64,000 nucleotides of DNA from Apoderus coryli. Lineage: Eukaryota; Arthropoda; Insecta; Coleoptera; Attelabidae. The notes beneath the pieces are model-generated. The model searched no databases. It had not been told where the DNA came from and saw nothing but the letters and a program-made list of their open reading frames with translations. A program made the position numbers and the translations under genes. Positions 44,101 through 55,139 of this stretch are shown here, in pieces. The DNA lies in assembly GCA_911728435.2 (NCBI GenBank), contig OU452209.1:15668869-15732868 (forward strand), in the 5' to 3' direction. The first letter of the stretch is position 1. Each line of letters begins with the position of its first letter.

Positions 44101-47100
44101 TAGACCATGAGGAGGATAGTTATACCTCCTCATCAATCTTCAGTGTATTTCCACTTCTATGAAGTGGAAATACGAGAAGGAGAATAGTATTATTCAACTT
44201 AGTAGATCAGGAGGAGAATAGTCATACCACCTCATAAATCTACAGTGTATTTCCACTTAGTAGACCAGGGGGAGGATAGTTATACCTCCTCATCAATCTT
44301 CAGTGGATTTCCACTTCTATGAAGTGGAAATACGAGGAGGAGAATAGTATTATTCAACTTAGTAGATCAGGAGGAGAATAGTCATACCACCTCATAAATC
44401 TACAGTGTATTTCCACTTAGTAGACCATGAGGAGGATAGTTATACCTCCTCATCAATCTTCAGTGTATTTCCACTTCTATGAAGTGGAAATACGAGGAGG
44501 AGAATAGTATTATTCAACTTAGTAGATCAGGAGGAGAATAGTCATACCACCTCATAAATCTACAGTGTATTTCCACTTAGTAGACCAGGGGGAGGATAGT
44601 TATACCTCCTCATCAATCTTCAGTGGATTTCCACTTCTATGAAGTGGAAATACGAGGAGGAGAATAGTATTATTCAACTTAGTAGATCAGGAGGAGAATA
44701 GTCATACCACCTCATAAATCTACAGTGTATTTCCACTTAGTAGACCAGGAGGAGGATAGTTATACATCCTCATCAATCTACAGTGTATTTCCACTTCTAT
44801 GAAGTGGAAATACGAGGAGGAGAATAGTATTATTCAACTTAGTAGATCAGGAGGAGAATTGTCATACCACCTCAACAATCTACAGTGTATTTACACTTCA
44901 TAGACGAAGAGGAGAATAGTATTTTTCAACTTAGTAGATCAGGAGGAGAATAGTCATACCACCTCATAAATCTACAGTGTATTTCCACTTAGTAGACGAG
45001 GAGGAGAATAGTCATACCACCTCAACAATGTACAGTGTATTTCCACTTCTATGAAGTGGAAATACGAGGAGGAGAATAGTATTATTCAACTTAGTAGATC
45101 AGGAGGAGAATAGTCATACCACCTCATAAATCTACAGTGTATTTCCACTTAGTAGACCAGGAGGAGGATAGTTATACCTCCTCATCAATCTTCAGTGGAT
45201 TTCCACTTCTATGAAGTGGAAATACGAGGAGGAGACTAGTATTATTCAACTTAGTAGATCAGGAGGAGAATAGTCATACCACCTCATAAATCTACAGTGT
45301 ATTTCCACTTAGTAGACCAGGAGGAGGATAGTTATACCTCCTCATCAATCTTCAGTGGATTTCCACTTCTATGAAGTGGAAATACGAGGAGGAGAATAGT
45401 ATTATTCAACTTAGTAGATCAGGAGGAGAATTGTCATACCACCTCATAAATCTACAGTGTATTTCCACTTAGTAGACGAGGAAAAGAATAGTCATACCAC
45501 CTCAACAATCTACAGTGTATTTACACTTCATAGACGAAGAGGAGAATAGTATTTTTCAACTTAGTAGATCAGGAGGAGAATAGTCATACCACCTCATAAA
45601 TCTACAGTGTATTTCCACTTAGTAGACGAGGAGGAGAATAGTCATACCACCTCAACAATGTACAGTGTATTTCCACTTCTATGAAGTGGAAATACGAGGA
45701 GGAGAATAGTATTATTCAACTTAGTAGATCAGGAGGAGAATAGTCATACCACCTCATAAATCTACAGTGTATTTCCACTTAGTAGACCAGGAGGAGGATA
45801 GTTATACATCCTCATCAATCTACAGTGTATTTCCACTTCTATGAAGTGGAAATACGAGGAGGAGAATAGTATTATTTAACTTAGTAGATCAGGAGGAGAA
45901 TTGTCATACCACCTCAACAATCTACAGTGTATTTACACTTCATAGACGAAGAGGAGAATAGTATTTTTCCACTTAGTAGACCAGGAGGAGGATAGTTATA
46001 CCACCTCATAAATCTACAGTGTATTTCCACTTAGTAGACGAGGAGGAGAATAGTCATACCACCTCAACAATGTACAGTGTATTTCCACTTCTATGAAGTG
46101 GAAATACGAGGAGGAGAATAGTATTATTCAACTTAGTAGATCAGGAGGAGAATAGTCATACCACCTCATAAATCTACAGTGCATTTCCACTTAGTAGACG
46201 AGGAGGAGGATAGTCATACTACCTCATCAATCTGAAGTCGCCCTTCTTACCTTCAGCATGGCGAAACAGCCATAAGGCATGCCTGTTTTTAGAATTGCAT
46301 ATCTTTTACAGATCTTACGGGGCTAATTTTCGATTTTTGCAGAATTTGTAAATCATGTAAATATTTATATTTATTAGGTTTTCACATTTGGAAGTTTATG
46401 GAGACACCAGCATGGCGATCCTTAGTCCAGAACTGCGATTCCATCGATAGTGTATTGAATAAGTACGTGCTACGTGCCCAATCTGCTCTCAAAGAAAAGA
46501 AAAGTGCTTCCAAAGATCTCCTACCTGCCAATCTCTCAGTGATTGAGTCTTTGTTGATCAAAGACGAATTCCTAGTGGAAGATGTGATGACAGTTTTGCT
46601 TGATATGATGTTGATTGGTGCTAATGCCACAGCGCACAGCGTAGCCTTTTTCATGTACCACTTGGCGAAGAATCCTCGATGTCAAGCGAAGTTGTATGAG
46701 GAGATACAAGCGCAGAAAGGCGTAATTAATAAGGAAACTTTGAGGAAAATGGTGTATCTCCAAGCATGCCTCAAGGAGAGCTTACGGTTGAAGCCACCAA
46801 TACCGATTTTGAACAGAATCTTGAACCAGGATGCGTTAATCTACAACTACCGCATTCCCAAGGGTACTTACGTGCTGTTAGCGACGCATCTAGCGAGTTT
46901 GAAGGAAGAGTATTTCGAGAATGCGGAGAAGTTTATACCGGACCGTTGGTTGTTGGGTGAGAGCAATACTACCGACTTGAACTATTTCGCTTCGATTCCG
47001 TTTGGGCATGGACCGCGCGCGTGTGTAGCTCGTGAACTGGCTGAGGTTGAGATTAATTTGCTTGTTGTGAAGGTGATGCAGAAGTTTAAGATTGAGTATA

Positions 47101-47183
47101 ACTATGGGGAGATTGAGAGTTCGAATGTGTTGCTGGCTGCGCCCGCCAAATCGCTTAAATTTAGATTTGTTAATCGTGTTTAG
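41132..47183 (+). CDS. mitochondrial-clan cytochrome P450, atypical
   Basis: Five exons, 41132-41297, 41359-41631, 41695-41932, 41988-42307 and 46378-47183, join in frame to 600 residues. A long N-terminal part (~125 residues, basic at the start) precedes FDEIPGPVSLKF, the proline hinge typical of mitochondrial-clan P450s. Further motifs are SLEKYRLEYRRL in the C-helix region, the ExxR of the K helix (ESLR, 466-469), FIPDRW (about 518-523) and the haem loop FGHGPRACVA with Cys548. Two residues are unusual: the I-helix site reads GANATA (413-418) where AGxDT is normal, and Ala follows Cys-Val where Gly is usual. The haem loop and YHLAKNP wording recall CYP302 (ecdysteroid pathway), but I am not sure of the family. 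Intron 4 is about 4.1 kb because of a minisatellite. AATAAA follows at 47219. Confidence 0.85.
43040..46240. repeat. higher-order minisatellite in P450 intron 4
   Basis: About 3.2 kb built from ~60-bp subunits that contain 'ctacagtgtatttccactt' and 'aggaggagaatagt'. Three subunit types combine into longer blocks; the 'tatgaagtggaaatacgagg' landmark recurs at 43106, 43266 and 43426 (160 bp) and at longer spacing (~250 bp) afterwards. One subunit holds a hairpin, TTTCCACTTC-TAT-GAAGTGGAAA. Homogenised blocks repeat in the same order several times, which shows recent amplification. Confidence 0.95.
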
Positions 47184-47594
47184 TTTAGAATTATTTGTTT
47201 AATAATAGTTTTGTGTTCAATAAACGTTTCGTTAATTTATTGTATTTTTTTTACTCCTTCTGGTCCTCCACGCTCTAATTATAGCCCCCGGCGTGTACGA
47301 ATGGCTTACTTCAGCCTTGAAAAGGCTTATTGTGTCTTTTCAGGACCATACTGCACTCACTATCATTCTACTACCACGCAACATTCATTCTAGATGGGCC
47401 ACCGTCTTTAATGAACCCTCAAACACGGTCACCCACCACGCGACCTTCATTTTACAACCTAGAGGGGCATCGTCAGGTCCGTTTTCAATAAATCCCCCAA
47501 AGGGTCACCCATCCAACTCGTAGTCGCGCTCCACAGAGCTGCACTTCGACGGTCGTCAGTGTATGATCCCGTCTAGGCTATCCGGCTCGGCTAA
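47184..47594. other. P450 3' flank
   Basis: The poly(A) signal of the P450 is at 47219. The rest is less AT-rich than the surroundings and joins the LINE nest. Nothing is recognised. Confidence 0.4.
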
Positions 47595-47873
47595 TTGTTA
47601 GTTTTTAAGCAGGAAGGGATGATGGAAGAAACAATTAGGGTCTTATTGGAGGAATACTCCAGACTTTCGACGAGCTCCATTAAACCCTTAGGATCAAACA
47701 GAAAGGCCCATTATAATCCTTTTTACAGGTTACTATTGCCTGTGGTGTACTATCCCAAGAAGATGAGCCTGAGTAAGGACGAGTTTCTGCGAAAGAACAA
47801 CATGGACTACAGAAAATGTGCTGGCGAAATTATGAGAAATGCATTTACGACTTGGGAAGATGGTCCAGTTTAA
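47595..47873 (+). CDS. unidentified 92-residue frame
   Basis: An open frame with coding-like base composition contains RVLLEEYSRLSTSSIKPL and FLRKNNMDYRKCAGEIMRNA. I do not recognise it. It lies between the P450 and LINE debris, has no visible promoter and could be part of a degraded transposon or a gene fragment. Confidence 0.2.
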   Translation: MLVFKQEGMMEETIRVLLEEYSRLSTSSIKPLGSNRKAHYNPFYRLLLPVVYYPKKMSLSKDEFLRKNNMDYRKCAGEIMRNAFTTWEDGPV

Positions 47874-48069
47874 TACCCATTAAAACCTCTCCGGTGAAAG
47901 GAGCTCATCTATTCGCAGATACCCAGAGAGAAGACAGTGTATTCCTCCGAAGCCTCTCCTTTCGAATGTAAAAGATTCAGGACTAAGTCCCCTTATTGTC
48001 TTTTTGCCTTAATAACTTGTCATGTCTGCAGGATTCTATTTTTTGTTACTATCCTCATTCTTGTTCAAG

Positions 48070-48720
48070 TGGAAATCTTGACGCTTATGGTTTGTTCTGG
48101 TGCGTCATAGCCTATCGCTTTTCTAACCAGTGGATTGACATGAATTTCCGCCTTTTCGAAGACTAGATAATACCTCTGTCCCTTAGGTGCTGGGTGAGGG
48201 AGTTAAGGCCCAGATCCATTCCGATGCGATCGTTTCCCACATACTAAGGAGTGTTGAGTGCCATTCTAATGGCTCTGTTTTCCTTGGCTTCCAGTTTCCT
48301 GGAAGCTGTCTGACCTTATGCAGGTGAGGCATAACTCGCAACAGTCGGATCACTGCCTTGATCAGTCTTAGTTTACTTACCAGTGGAACCTTACTCCTCC
48401 TGCTGATCACTGGTAGTGATGGCTGCTTGGCCATTGGAAGGTTAGTCCTCTGTCTAAAGTTACTTCGAGGTATTTAGGAGACGCCCATTTGTATCATTGA
48501 TAATAACGTGACCGACTGGTAGTTGTCTTCTATTCCCACGGATAAGCAGGGCAGTTCTCTGTGTTTATCCTCACTTTCCATTTGAGGCACCATTCTTCTA
48601 CCTGATCTGCCGCTCTTGGGAGGTACCTGGTGACATTTCCTGGCTCTGTGCTTCTGGCTACCAGAGCTGTGTCATCTGTAGGTATTTTGTAGATACCATC
48701 AACTTCTTAAGAAGTGAGAC
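48070..48720 (-). pseudogene. decayed LINE reverse transcriptase fragment
   Basis: Reading the minus strand from 48720 gives TDDTALVARST followed by QVEEWCLKWKVRINTE, the motif C and following region of a Jockey-type RT. Then come several frame breaks and, near 48470, KYLEVTLDRGLTF. Multiple stops show it is dead. It lies opposite to the neighbouring plus-strand LINE. Confidence 0.6.
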
Positions 48721-49153
48721 AACTGGGAGAACTCTTGAGTCATTCACAAAAACAATTCTATGTCGAAGTGAAGAAAAGCTAAAGGATTAAACGGCTCCGC
48801 TAGGATCTAGTTTTCGTGGATTTTTCCAGAGCGTTTTGTTTTTATAGTGTTGATCATTCTAATAACGTTTAGTCCGGATGGCCTGGCATCATTCTTTCTA
48901 AATATTACAAGCATGTTTGGGTTATCCGCAATTTTGCTCTTAAAAATAAGCGAGACTCTCTGAGGTTACCTATAACTGACTTGACACAGCTCAATACTCT
49001 AGGAACGATTACACAGTAGGTACATAACATTTACCATCCCGTCCTATTTTTCTCTGCTTTCTTCCATGCCAGACATTTTCTTTATGTTTTCATAAGTTCG
49101 ATACATTTTACCATCTCGAGATAATTGATCACTAGCTACTACTGTTCTCTAGT

Positions 49154-50505
49154 TTGAGCCAGAGTCCCGTGTGGACCACTCCTGTGGCTGACGAGATGCT
49201 GTCACTTAACCTTCCTTACGTTTCTTTGTTTTTCTGCTCGATCCCACGAGTTGCTATTGACTATAACGTTCACTCCTACAGGCAATTTACAGTAGCCCAG
49301 TGCCTTGTAGATCTCACTAGGATCTTGACTCCATTTTTACTGCAGTCAAACGTTATTTCTAACCAACAACATGGATTTATGCCGGGAAGGTCAGTGGAGT
49401 CAAATCTGCTGGAATGTCTTAACTTGTGGACCAAACAGAACGATGATGGTCAGCCTACTGATGTAGTGGACTTTGAGAAGGCATTTGATAAAGTGCCATT
49501 CGCTCGTCTGCTATTGAAGCTGGAACATTATGGTATTCGCGGAGAACTCCTGCGATGGATTGAGGGTTTCCTTAGAGGAAGAAGTTTCCAGGTTAGGGCG
49601 AATGGTTCGATTTCGCGTAGACTGCCGGTCCACAGCGGGGTGCCTCAGGGTTCGGTGTTGAGCCCGCTGTTGTTCCTCGTTTACATATCGGATCTGACTC
49701 TAAACTGTTTTGTGATCCGCTGCAGAGTGCTGAGGTGTTCCAGACCGATCTCGACAGAGTGATGACTTGGTCATCAACTTGGCTGATGAGTTTGAATTTG
49801 GATAAATGTACAGTCGTCCATTTGGGACCAAATAACCCCGAAATATCCTACACCCTTCGTGGACACGAATTAAGACCAACTCTCCAGCAAAAGGATCTCG
49901 GCGTGATTATTACCAATGATTTAAAATGGGAAATTCATGTCTCGGCGGTAGTGAAGAAGGCCAACAAATTGTGGTATTTGATCCAGAAAGCATTTAGATC
50001 AAGGTCCAATGACATGGTTCTGAAGCTGTACAAGTCGTTTGTCAGGCCGGGCCTGGAATATGCCAATAGTGTATGGTCTCCTTATTTTGTTAAGGATATT
50101 GAGGCTTTGGAGAGAGTTCAGAGAAGATTTACCAAGCTTCCACAAGCGCTGTGCCACCTGCCATATGAAGATCGGCTAAGAGCTTTGAACTTAACAACGC
50201 TTCAAGAAAGGCGTCGTCGTGGCGACTTGATACAGATGTATAAGGTTCTTAACGGACATTACACAATAAACTTGGATCTCTTTCATCTTAATAGAAATCC
50301 GAGCCTACGTGGTAACAGCAAGAAATTGTGCAAAGAAAGATGCGCCAAGCTCGCTCCAAGAAACTTTCTGTCAAATAGAGTGGTATATGCGTGGAATGAT
50401 ATGTCGGAGGAGGTTGTATCAGCGCCAACAGTGAATAGTTTTAAGAACAGACTGGACATTACGCTTAAAGATCGGGGCAGCTGCATGGTCCACTACTCGT
50501 TATAG
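49154..50505 (+). pseudogene. CR1/Jockey-like LINE, catalytic motif deleted
   Basis: Two plus-strand frames form one RT: 49154-49762 with NQQHGFMPGRSVESN, VVDFEKAFDKVPF (motif A) and [21 protein letters not shown] (motif B), and 49735-50505 with SLNLDKCTVVHLG, KDLGVIITNDLKWE, RPGLEYANSVWSPY and PYEDRLRALNLTTLQERRRR. Between them, near 49695, ISDL runs straight into what should be DSKLFCD in another frame. The FADD block (motif C) is therefore lost in a small deletion with a frameshift. The C-terminus is complete up to the stop at 50503-50505. There is no ORF1 or endonuclease. Confidence 0.9.
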
Positions 50506-50689
50506 TAAATCGTCGTGTTTTTATGCACTGAGCCGAGTTTTATCTTTTACAAATCGGGCGAGAGTCTTATCGGTTTCACCGCTTACTGTCTGAACTAATA
50601 ATAATAAATCTTCCAGCTTGTCCTTCAGGTCTAAATCCACTAGGTTCAGTTGCAATAACAGGGATGTTAGGGGTATTCTGGGTTGAATA

Positions 50690-50870
50690 ATGCTTTATAT
50701 ACAAATTCCAAATGGATTGGTCGGTGTGGGCTGCAATATTTGCGTTCAAGATCGTCTGACTTAAATTCTATCGACGCGAGAATAAATTCAGTCGAGTTAT
50801 TGTTGTCATACATCCCTTTGAAGTTAATTTTGACACCTGTAAGGGTTAATGTCCCCATATTCATTAATTA
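50690..50870. repeat. LINE-nest repeat, copy 1
   Basis: A block containing TTCAAGATCGTCTGACTTAAA and 'gttattgttgtcatac' recurs at 53868-54010. The two copies flank the AT-rich stretch and the 41-bp minisatellite. A short piece just after it (50880-50905) also matches 49297-49322 inside the LINE. Confidence 0.75.
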
Positions 50871-50905
50871 ACTTTCTTCCAGTGCCTTGTAGATCTCACC
50901 AGGAT

Positions 50906-52159
50906 TCAGCTTGCTCTTTGAGTCTAAATCTACTGAGTCTTCTGGGTTGAATCTCTCGGTTTTACCGGAACAAAATTTGGTACGTATAGCTTTGTTTGTT
51001 GATGATGATTTTACTCGTATTTCAAATTATTATGTAAATTTCTAGCATATGTTAGATGTTGTAAGGGGGTTGTTTTCAAGAATCCCTTCGATTAGATTTT
51101 GGAATTGATTGTGCAAAGTAAGACTAGTGGTTACTAAAACAAAAACACCATAATGTAATTATTTTTAATCTATATTTTTACTAAAATGTAACATTAACAG
51201 GTTTTTATGATTTTCATCTAATGATAAGTTTTTTTTTCTTATAAAAAATAGTAATTAACAGAGAATTTCCTTGAAAAAAATTCCCTAATAATACTATAGA
51301 TTGTCATTTATCATAAAATTATCCTTAAAAAACAATTTGTATTATTTTGGTTACTTAATATAACTACGTTCTTCAGTAATATAAAACTATAATTACTAAT
51401 TACAAATCTTATTATGTACAATTACTACATATTTTTATTTTTTATACATACAAAATATTGTCTACAATATACATTGTTTAATATTATTTATTTATCTCTA
51501 AAAATTATTTTTAATTATCCCTAGGTAATTAAAATGATCACACATTTCTTTCTTCGAAGATAAAACAATTCCTTGTATATACGGTTATTATTATTTATAA
51601 TTATTTTTTAGAGATCACAGTAGGTATTTTGGAGCCGGATATAATTTTATTACATTATTAATTATTATTTATTTTATTTTAAAACGTATTATAAGGCAGA
51701 ATTTTTATTTTATTATCATGAATAACATTTATGGAATGTTTTACTTTTGTGTTCACTGCAAATTTCTTCTTGTAAAAGCCACTAAATTCTACTTTTGTTT
51801 GAAGAATTTATCAATATCCTATAGTCCAACAGCTGGCGTCAAAATAGTGCACAACTTGTCAAGAAAATAATGTCAGTGAAACTGACTTGAATCTTTTGAA
51901 ACAGTATTGAAAACTCTCATACAGTTTCCGTTTAATTTTCTTAGTACAAAATGGATTTTTTGTTTGAAGAATTGATCAATATCATATAGTCCAAGAGCTG
52001 GCGTCAAAATAGTGCAAGAGTTTTCGGAAGTGCAATATTTTCAGAATTGGTTGCATTTTATTAATGGAAAGTTACTACCGTAACGAAAGTTACATTACTT
52101 GAACAGGGGTTTAACAGTCTGCTGGCTGAAACTCTCCAAAACATTAATTAAAACTGTAA
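50906..52159. other. AT-rich stretch with a short direct repeat pair
   Basis: No gene. Two copies of a ~60-bp block sharing 'tgtttgaagaatt' and 'agctggcgtcaaaatagtgca' lie at about 51794-51860 and 51959-52017, just before the 41-bp array. Confidence 0.5.
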
Positions 52160-53640
52160 TATGACTACGTTAGTCAGCAGGCAATAAAAGTGAGAATAAG
52201 TAGGACTACGTTAGTCAGCAGGCAATAGAAGTGAGATCAAATAGGACTACGTTAGTCAACAGGCAATAGAAGTGAGAATAAATAGGACTACGTTAGTCAG
52301 CAGGCAATAGAAGTGAGATCAAATAGGACTACGTTTGTCAACAGGCAATAGAAGTGGGAATAAATAGGACTACGTTAGTCAGCAGGCAATAGAAGTGAGA
52401 ATAAATAGGACTACGTTAGTCAGCAGGCAATAGAAGTGAGAATAAATAGGACTACGTTAGTCAACAGGCAATATAAGTGAGAATAAATAGGACTACGTTA
52501 GTCAGCAGGCAATAGAAGTGAGAATAAATAGGACTACGTTAGTCAGCAGGCAATATAAGTGAGAATAAATACGACTACGTTAGTCAGCAGGCAATAGAAA
52601 TGAGAATAAATAGGACTACGTTAGTCAGCAGGCAATAGAAGGGAGAAGAAATAGGACTACGTTAGTCAGAAGGCAACAGAAATGAGAATAAATAGGACTA
52701 CGTTAGTCAGCAGGCAATAGAAGTGAGAAAAAATAGGACTACGTTAGTCAGCAGGCAATAGAAGTGAGAATAAATAGGACTACATTAGTCAGCTAGCAAT
52801 AGAAGTGAGAATAAATAGGACTACGTTAGTCAGCAGGCAATATAAGTGAGAATAAATACGACTACGTTAGTCAGCAGACAATAGAAATGAGAATAAATAG
52901 GACTACGTTAGTCAGCAGGCAATAGAAGGGAGAAGAAATAGGACTACGTTAGTCAGAAGGCAACACAAATGAGAATAAATAGGACTACGTTAGTCAGCAA
53001 GCAATATAAGTGAGAAAAAATAGGACTACGTTAGTCAACAGGCAATAGAAGTGAGAATAAATAGGACTACGTTAGTCAACAGGCAACAGAAATGAGAATA
53101 AATAGGACTACGTTAGTCAGGCAGGCAATAGAAGTGAGGACAAATAGGACTACGTTAGTCAGCAGGCAATATAAGTGAGAACAAATAGAACTACATTAGT
53201 TCACAGGCAATATAAATGAGAACAAATAGGGCTACGTTAGTCAACAGGCAAAATAACTGAGAACAAATAGGACGACGTTAGTCAACAGGCAATATAACTG
53301 AGAACAAATAGGACTACGTTAGTCAGCAAGCAATAGAAGTGATAATAAATAGGACTACGTTAGTCAGCAGGCAATAGAAGTGAGAATAAATAGGACTACG
53401 TTAGTCAGCAGGCAACAGAAATGATAATAAATAGGACTGCGTTAGTCAGTAGGCAATAGAAATGAGAATAAATAGGACTACGTTTGTCAGCAGGCAATAG
53501 AAATGAGAATAAATAGGATTACGTTAGTCAGCACGCAATAGAAGTGAGAATAAAGAGGACTACGTTAGTCAGCAGGCAATAGAGGTGGGAACAAATAGGA
53601 CTACGTTAGCCATTAGGCAATAAAAGTGAAAATACTGGAC
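52160..53640. repeat. 41-bp minisatellite, ~36 units
   Basis: The unit reads 'ggactacgttagtcagcagg' followed by 'caatagaagtgagaataaata'. Variants at a few positions (cag/caa, tag/cag, agtg/aatg) let one see shared multi-unit blocks. The unit contains the inverted repeat GACTA-CGT-TAGTC. Confidence 0.97.
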
Positions 53641-53867
53641 TGCCGAAGACTCACTTGCAAGTTTTTGACGCCATCTCCCCGACTATTAATGAACAACGAT
53701 GAAGCTTGAAAAAATTGGTTGAATGCCTGTTTATACCAGAGAAAGAAGACTGAAACAAACTGGAAATTTGCTACTTGAAGCCTGGCATTTTTAAGTACTC
53801 CAATTCTAGGCCAGGAGCGAACAAGTAAGGGAAGTTTTAAAGAAACAAATGATGTTGCAATCTTACA

Positions 53868-54010
53868 AATTCCAAGTGGATTGGACGGTGTGGACCCCAA
53901 TGTTGGCTTTCAAGATCGTCTGACTTAAACTCTATCGACGCGGGAATAGATTCTTTCCAGTTATTGTTGTCATACGTCCCTTCGAGCAGTTTAAGGGTTC
54001 ATGTCTCCGT
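53868..54010. repeat. LINE-nest repeat, copy 2
   Basis: It matches 50690-50870 (see that entry) with scattered substitutions and a deletion near its end. It lies directly after the minisatellite. Confidence 0.7.
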
Positions 54011-54435
54011 TGATAAACGCTGACGAAAAGAAAATTAGTGACCCCAAGAAGATTTAATTAAACTTTAGAATTTACAAAATAATTAATAAGATATGCAGTC
54101 ACAAGAAAGATTTTTTTTTGTTTAACTATTACTAGATACTAATCCAGTCCTCATTAATTTGATTTGTACGCATTTATTGTCGTTGGTTGTGTATATTTTT
54201 TAAGACTTAACTTTCCTAAATTAATTGGAAGACAAAACAAAACTATTAAAAAAAAAAACATTAAAGCTGCCATTCAGTAAATGTAAAAATTTGCAACTAC
54301 AAAGTTTGCTCAGAAAGTTAGTGAGTTATACTCGACTTACGATGTATCAAAGCTTAATTTACGCGAATCCTCAATTCTGGAACAATAAAACCTGATTATC
54401 TTTGTAAACTGCTCCAGACTAGGAAGTGGGTTCTT

Positions 54436-54447
54436 TGGCGCAGTCGG
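54436..54447 (+). other. possible tRNA-Ser primer-binding site
   Basis: TGGCGCAGTCGG is the complement of the 3' end of a tRNA-Ser (acceptor CGACTGC, discriminator G, CCA), the primer used by several insect gypsy-group LTR retrotransposons. A second, weaker match GGCGCAGTCGG lies at 54569-54579. Both follow a 'tttgtaaactg' block, so a short segment was duplicated. No LTR borders or gag/pol frames are seen in 54011-55139, which otherwise has no gene. Confidence 0.35.
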
Positions 54448-55139
54448 TGCTTGAAATGTGAGATTTTTTAAATTTGTAACTCGATTAAAGTTGTTTTACC
54501 TGAATGTTACCGCAGAATAGGCCTTTGCCTTTAGTTGATTTTGTTTGTAAACTGTTCTAGTCAAGGAAGGCGCAGTCGGCGACCGGCAGAATAGGCCTCA
54601 TGTTTTGACGACTTTGCTGAGGTGCAAAAAAATAATTAAATCAGTACGTAATTGCAAATTTTTACATCACCTAAAAATTAAAAAGAGAAACTTAATTATT
54701 TCCAAATTTGGCACAAATATTTCTGTACCTATCCCATACAAAAAAAAATTGCACTGGTATTTTTCACAAAAAAAAAAACTATTGCAAATATATTTCTACA
54801 AAATCTATTTACAAATATTTAAAAATAATTATCACTAATTAATTTGCACAATATTTATGCGATTTTTGAACTACATCAAAATGAGGTGTCTCTTTACTAG
54901 GAGAAAAGCTTGCTCTATTCTCCAACGTCATCATTTCAGAGCTCATTAATAGGGACACCTTGGCGACTAATACCGCCGAATGCTTGTTCCAACAGAGTGA
55001 ATTTGATTTGCAACTGCGTGCTACTAACAACGTCAGACACCGCTTATCAACAAATTGCGTAAGCTACATTGATGCAATGCAGTTGTGGCTCATCTCTTCC
55101 AAAGCTACAAAAATGGCTTACACTTCTTAAGCTGTTGAG

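Noticed and set aside
43040..46240. CRISPR-like appearance of regularly repeated units with hairpins
   Set aside because: There are no unique spacers; the 'spacers' are repeat subunits, and the array lies in an animal intron.
52160..53640. Possible CRISPR array
   Set aside because: The 41-bp units are contiguous without unique spacers; it is a minisatellite.
54605..54838. Lys/Ile-rich 77-residue frame
   Set aside because: AT-rich stretch with poly-A runs; composition artefact.
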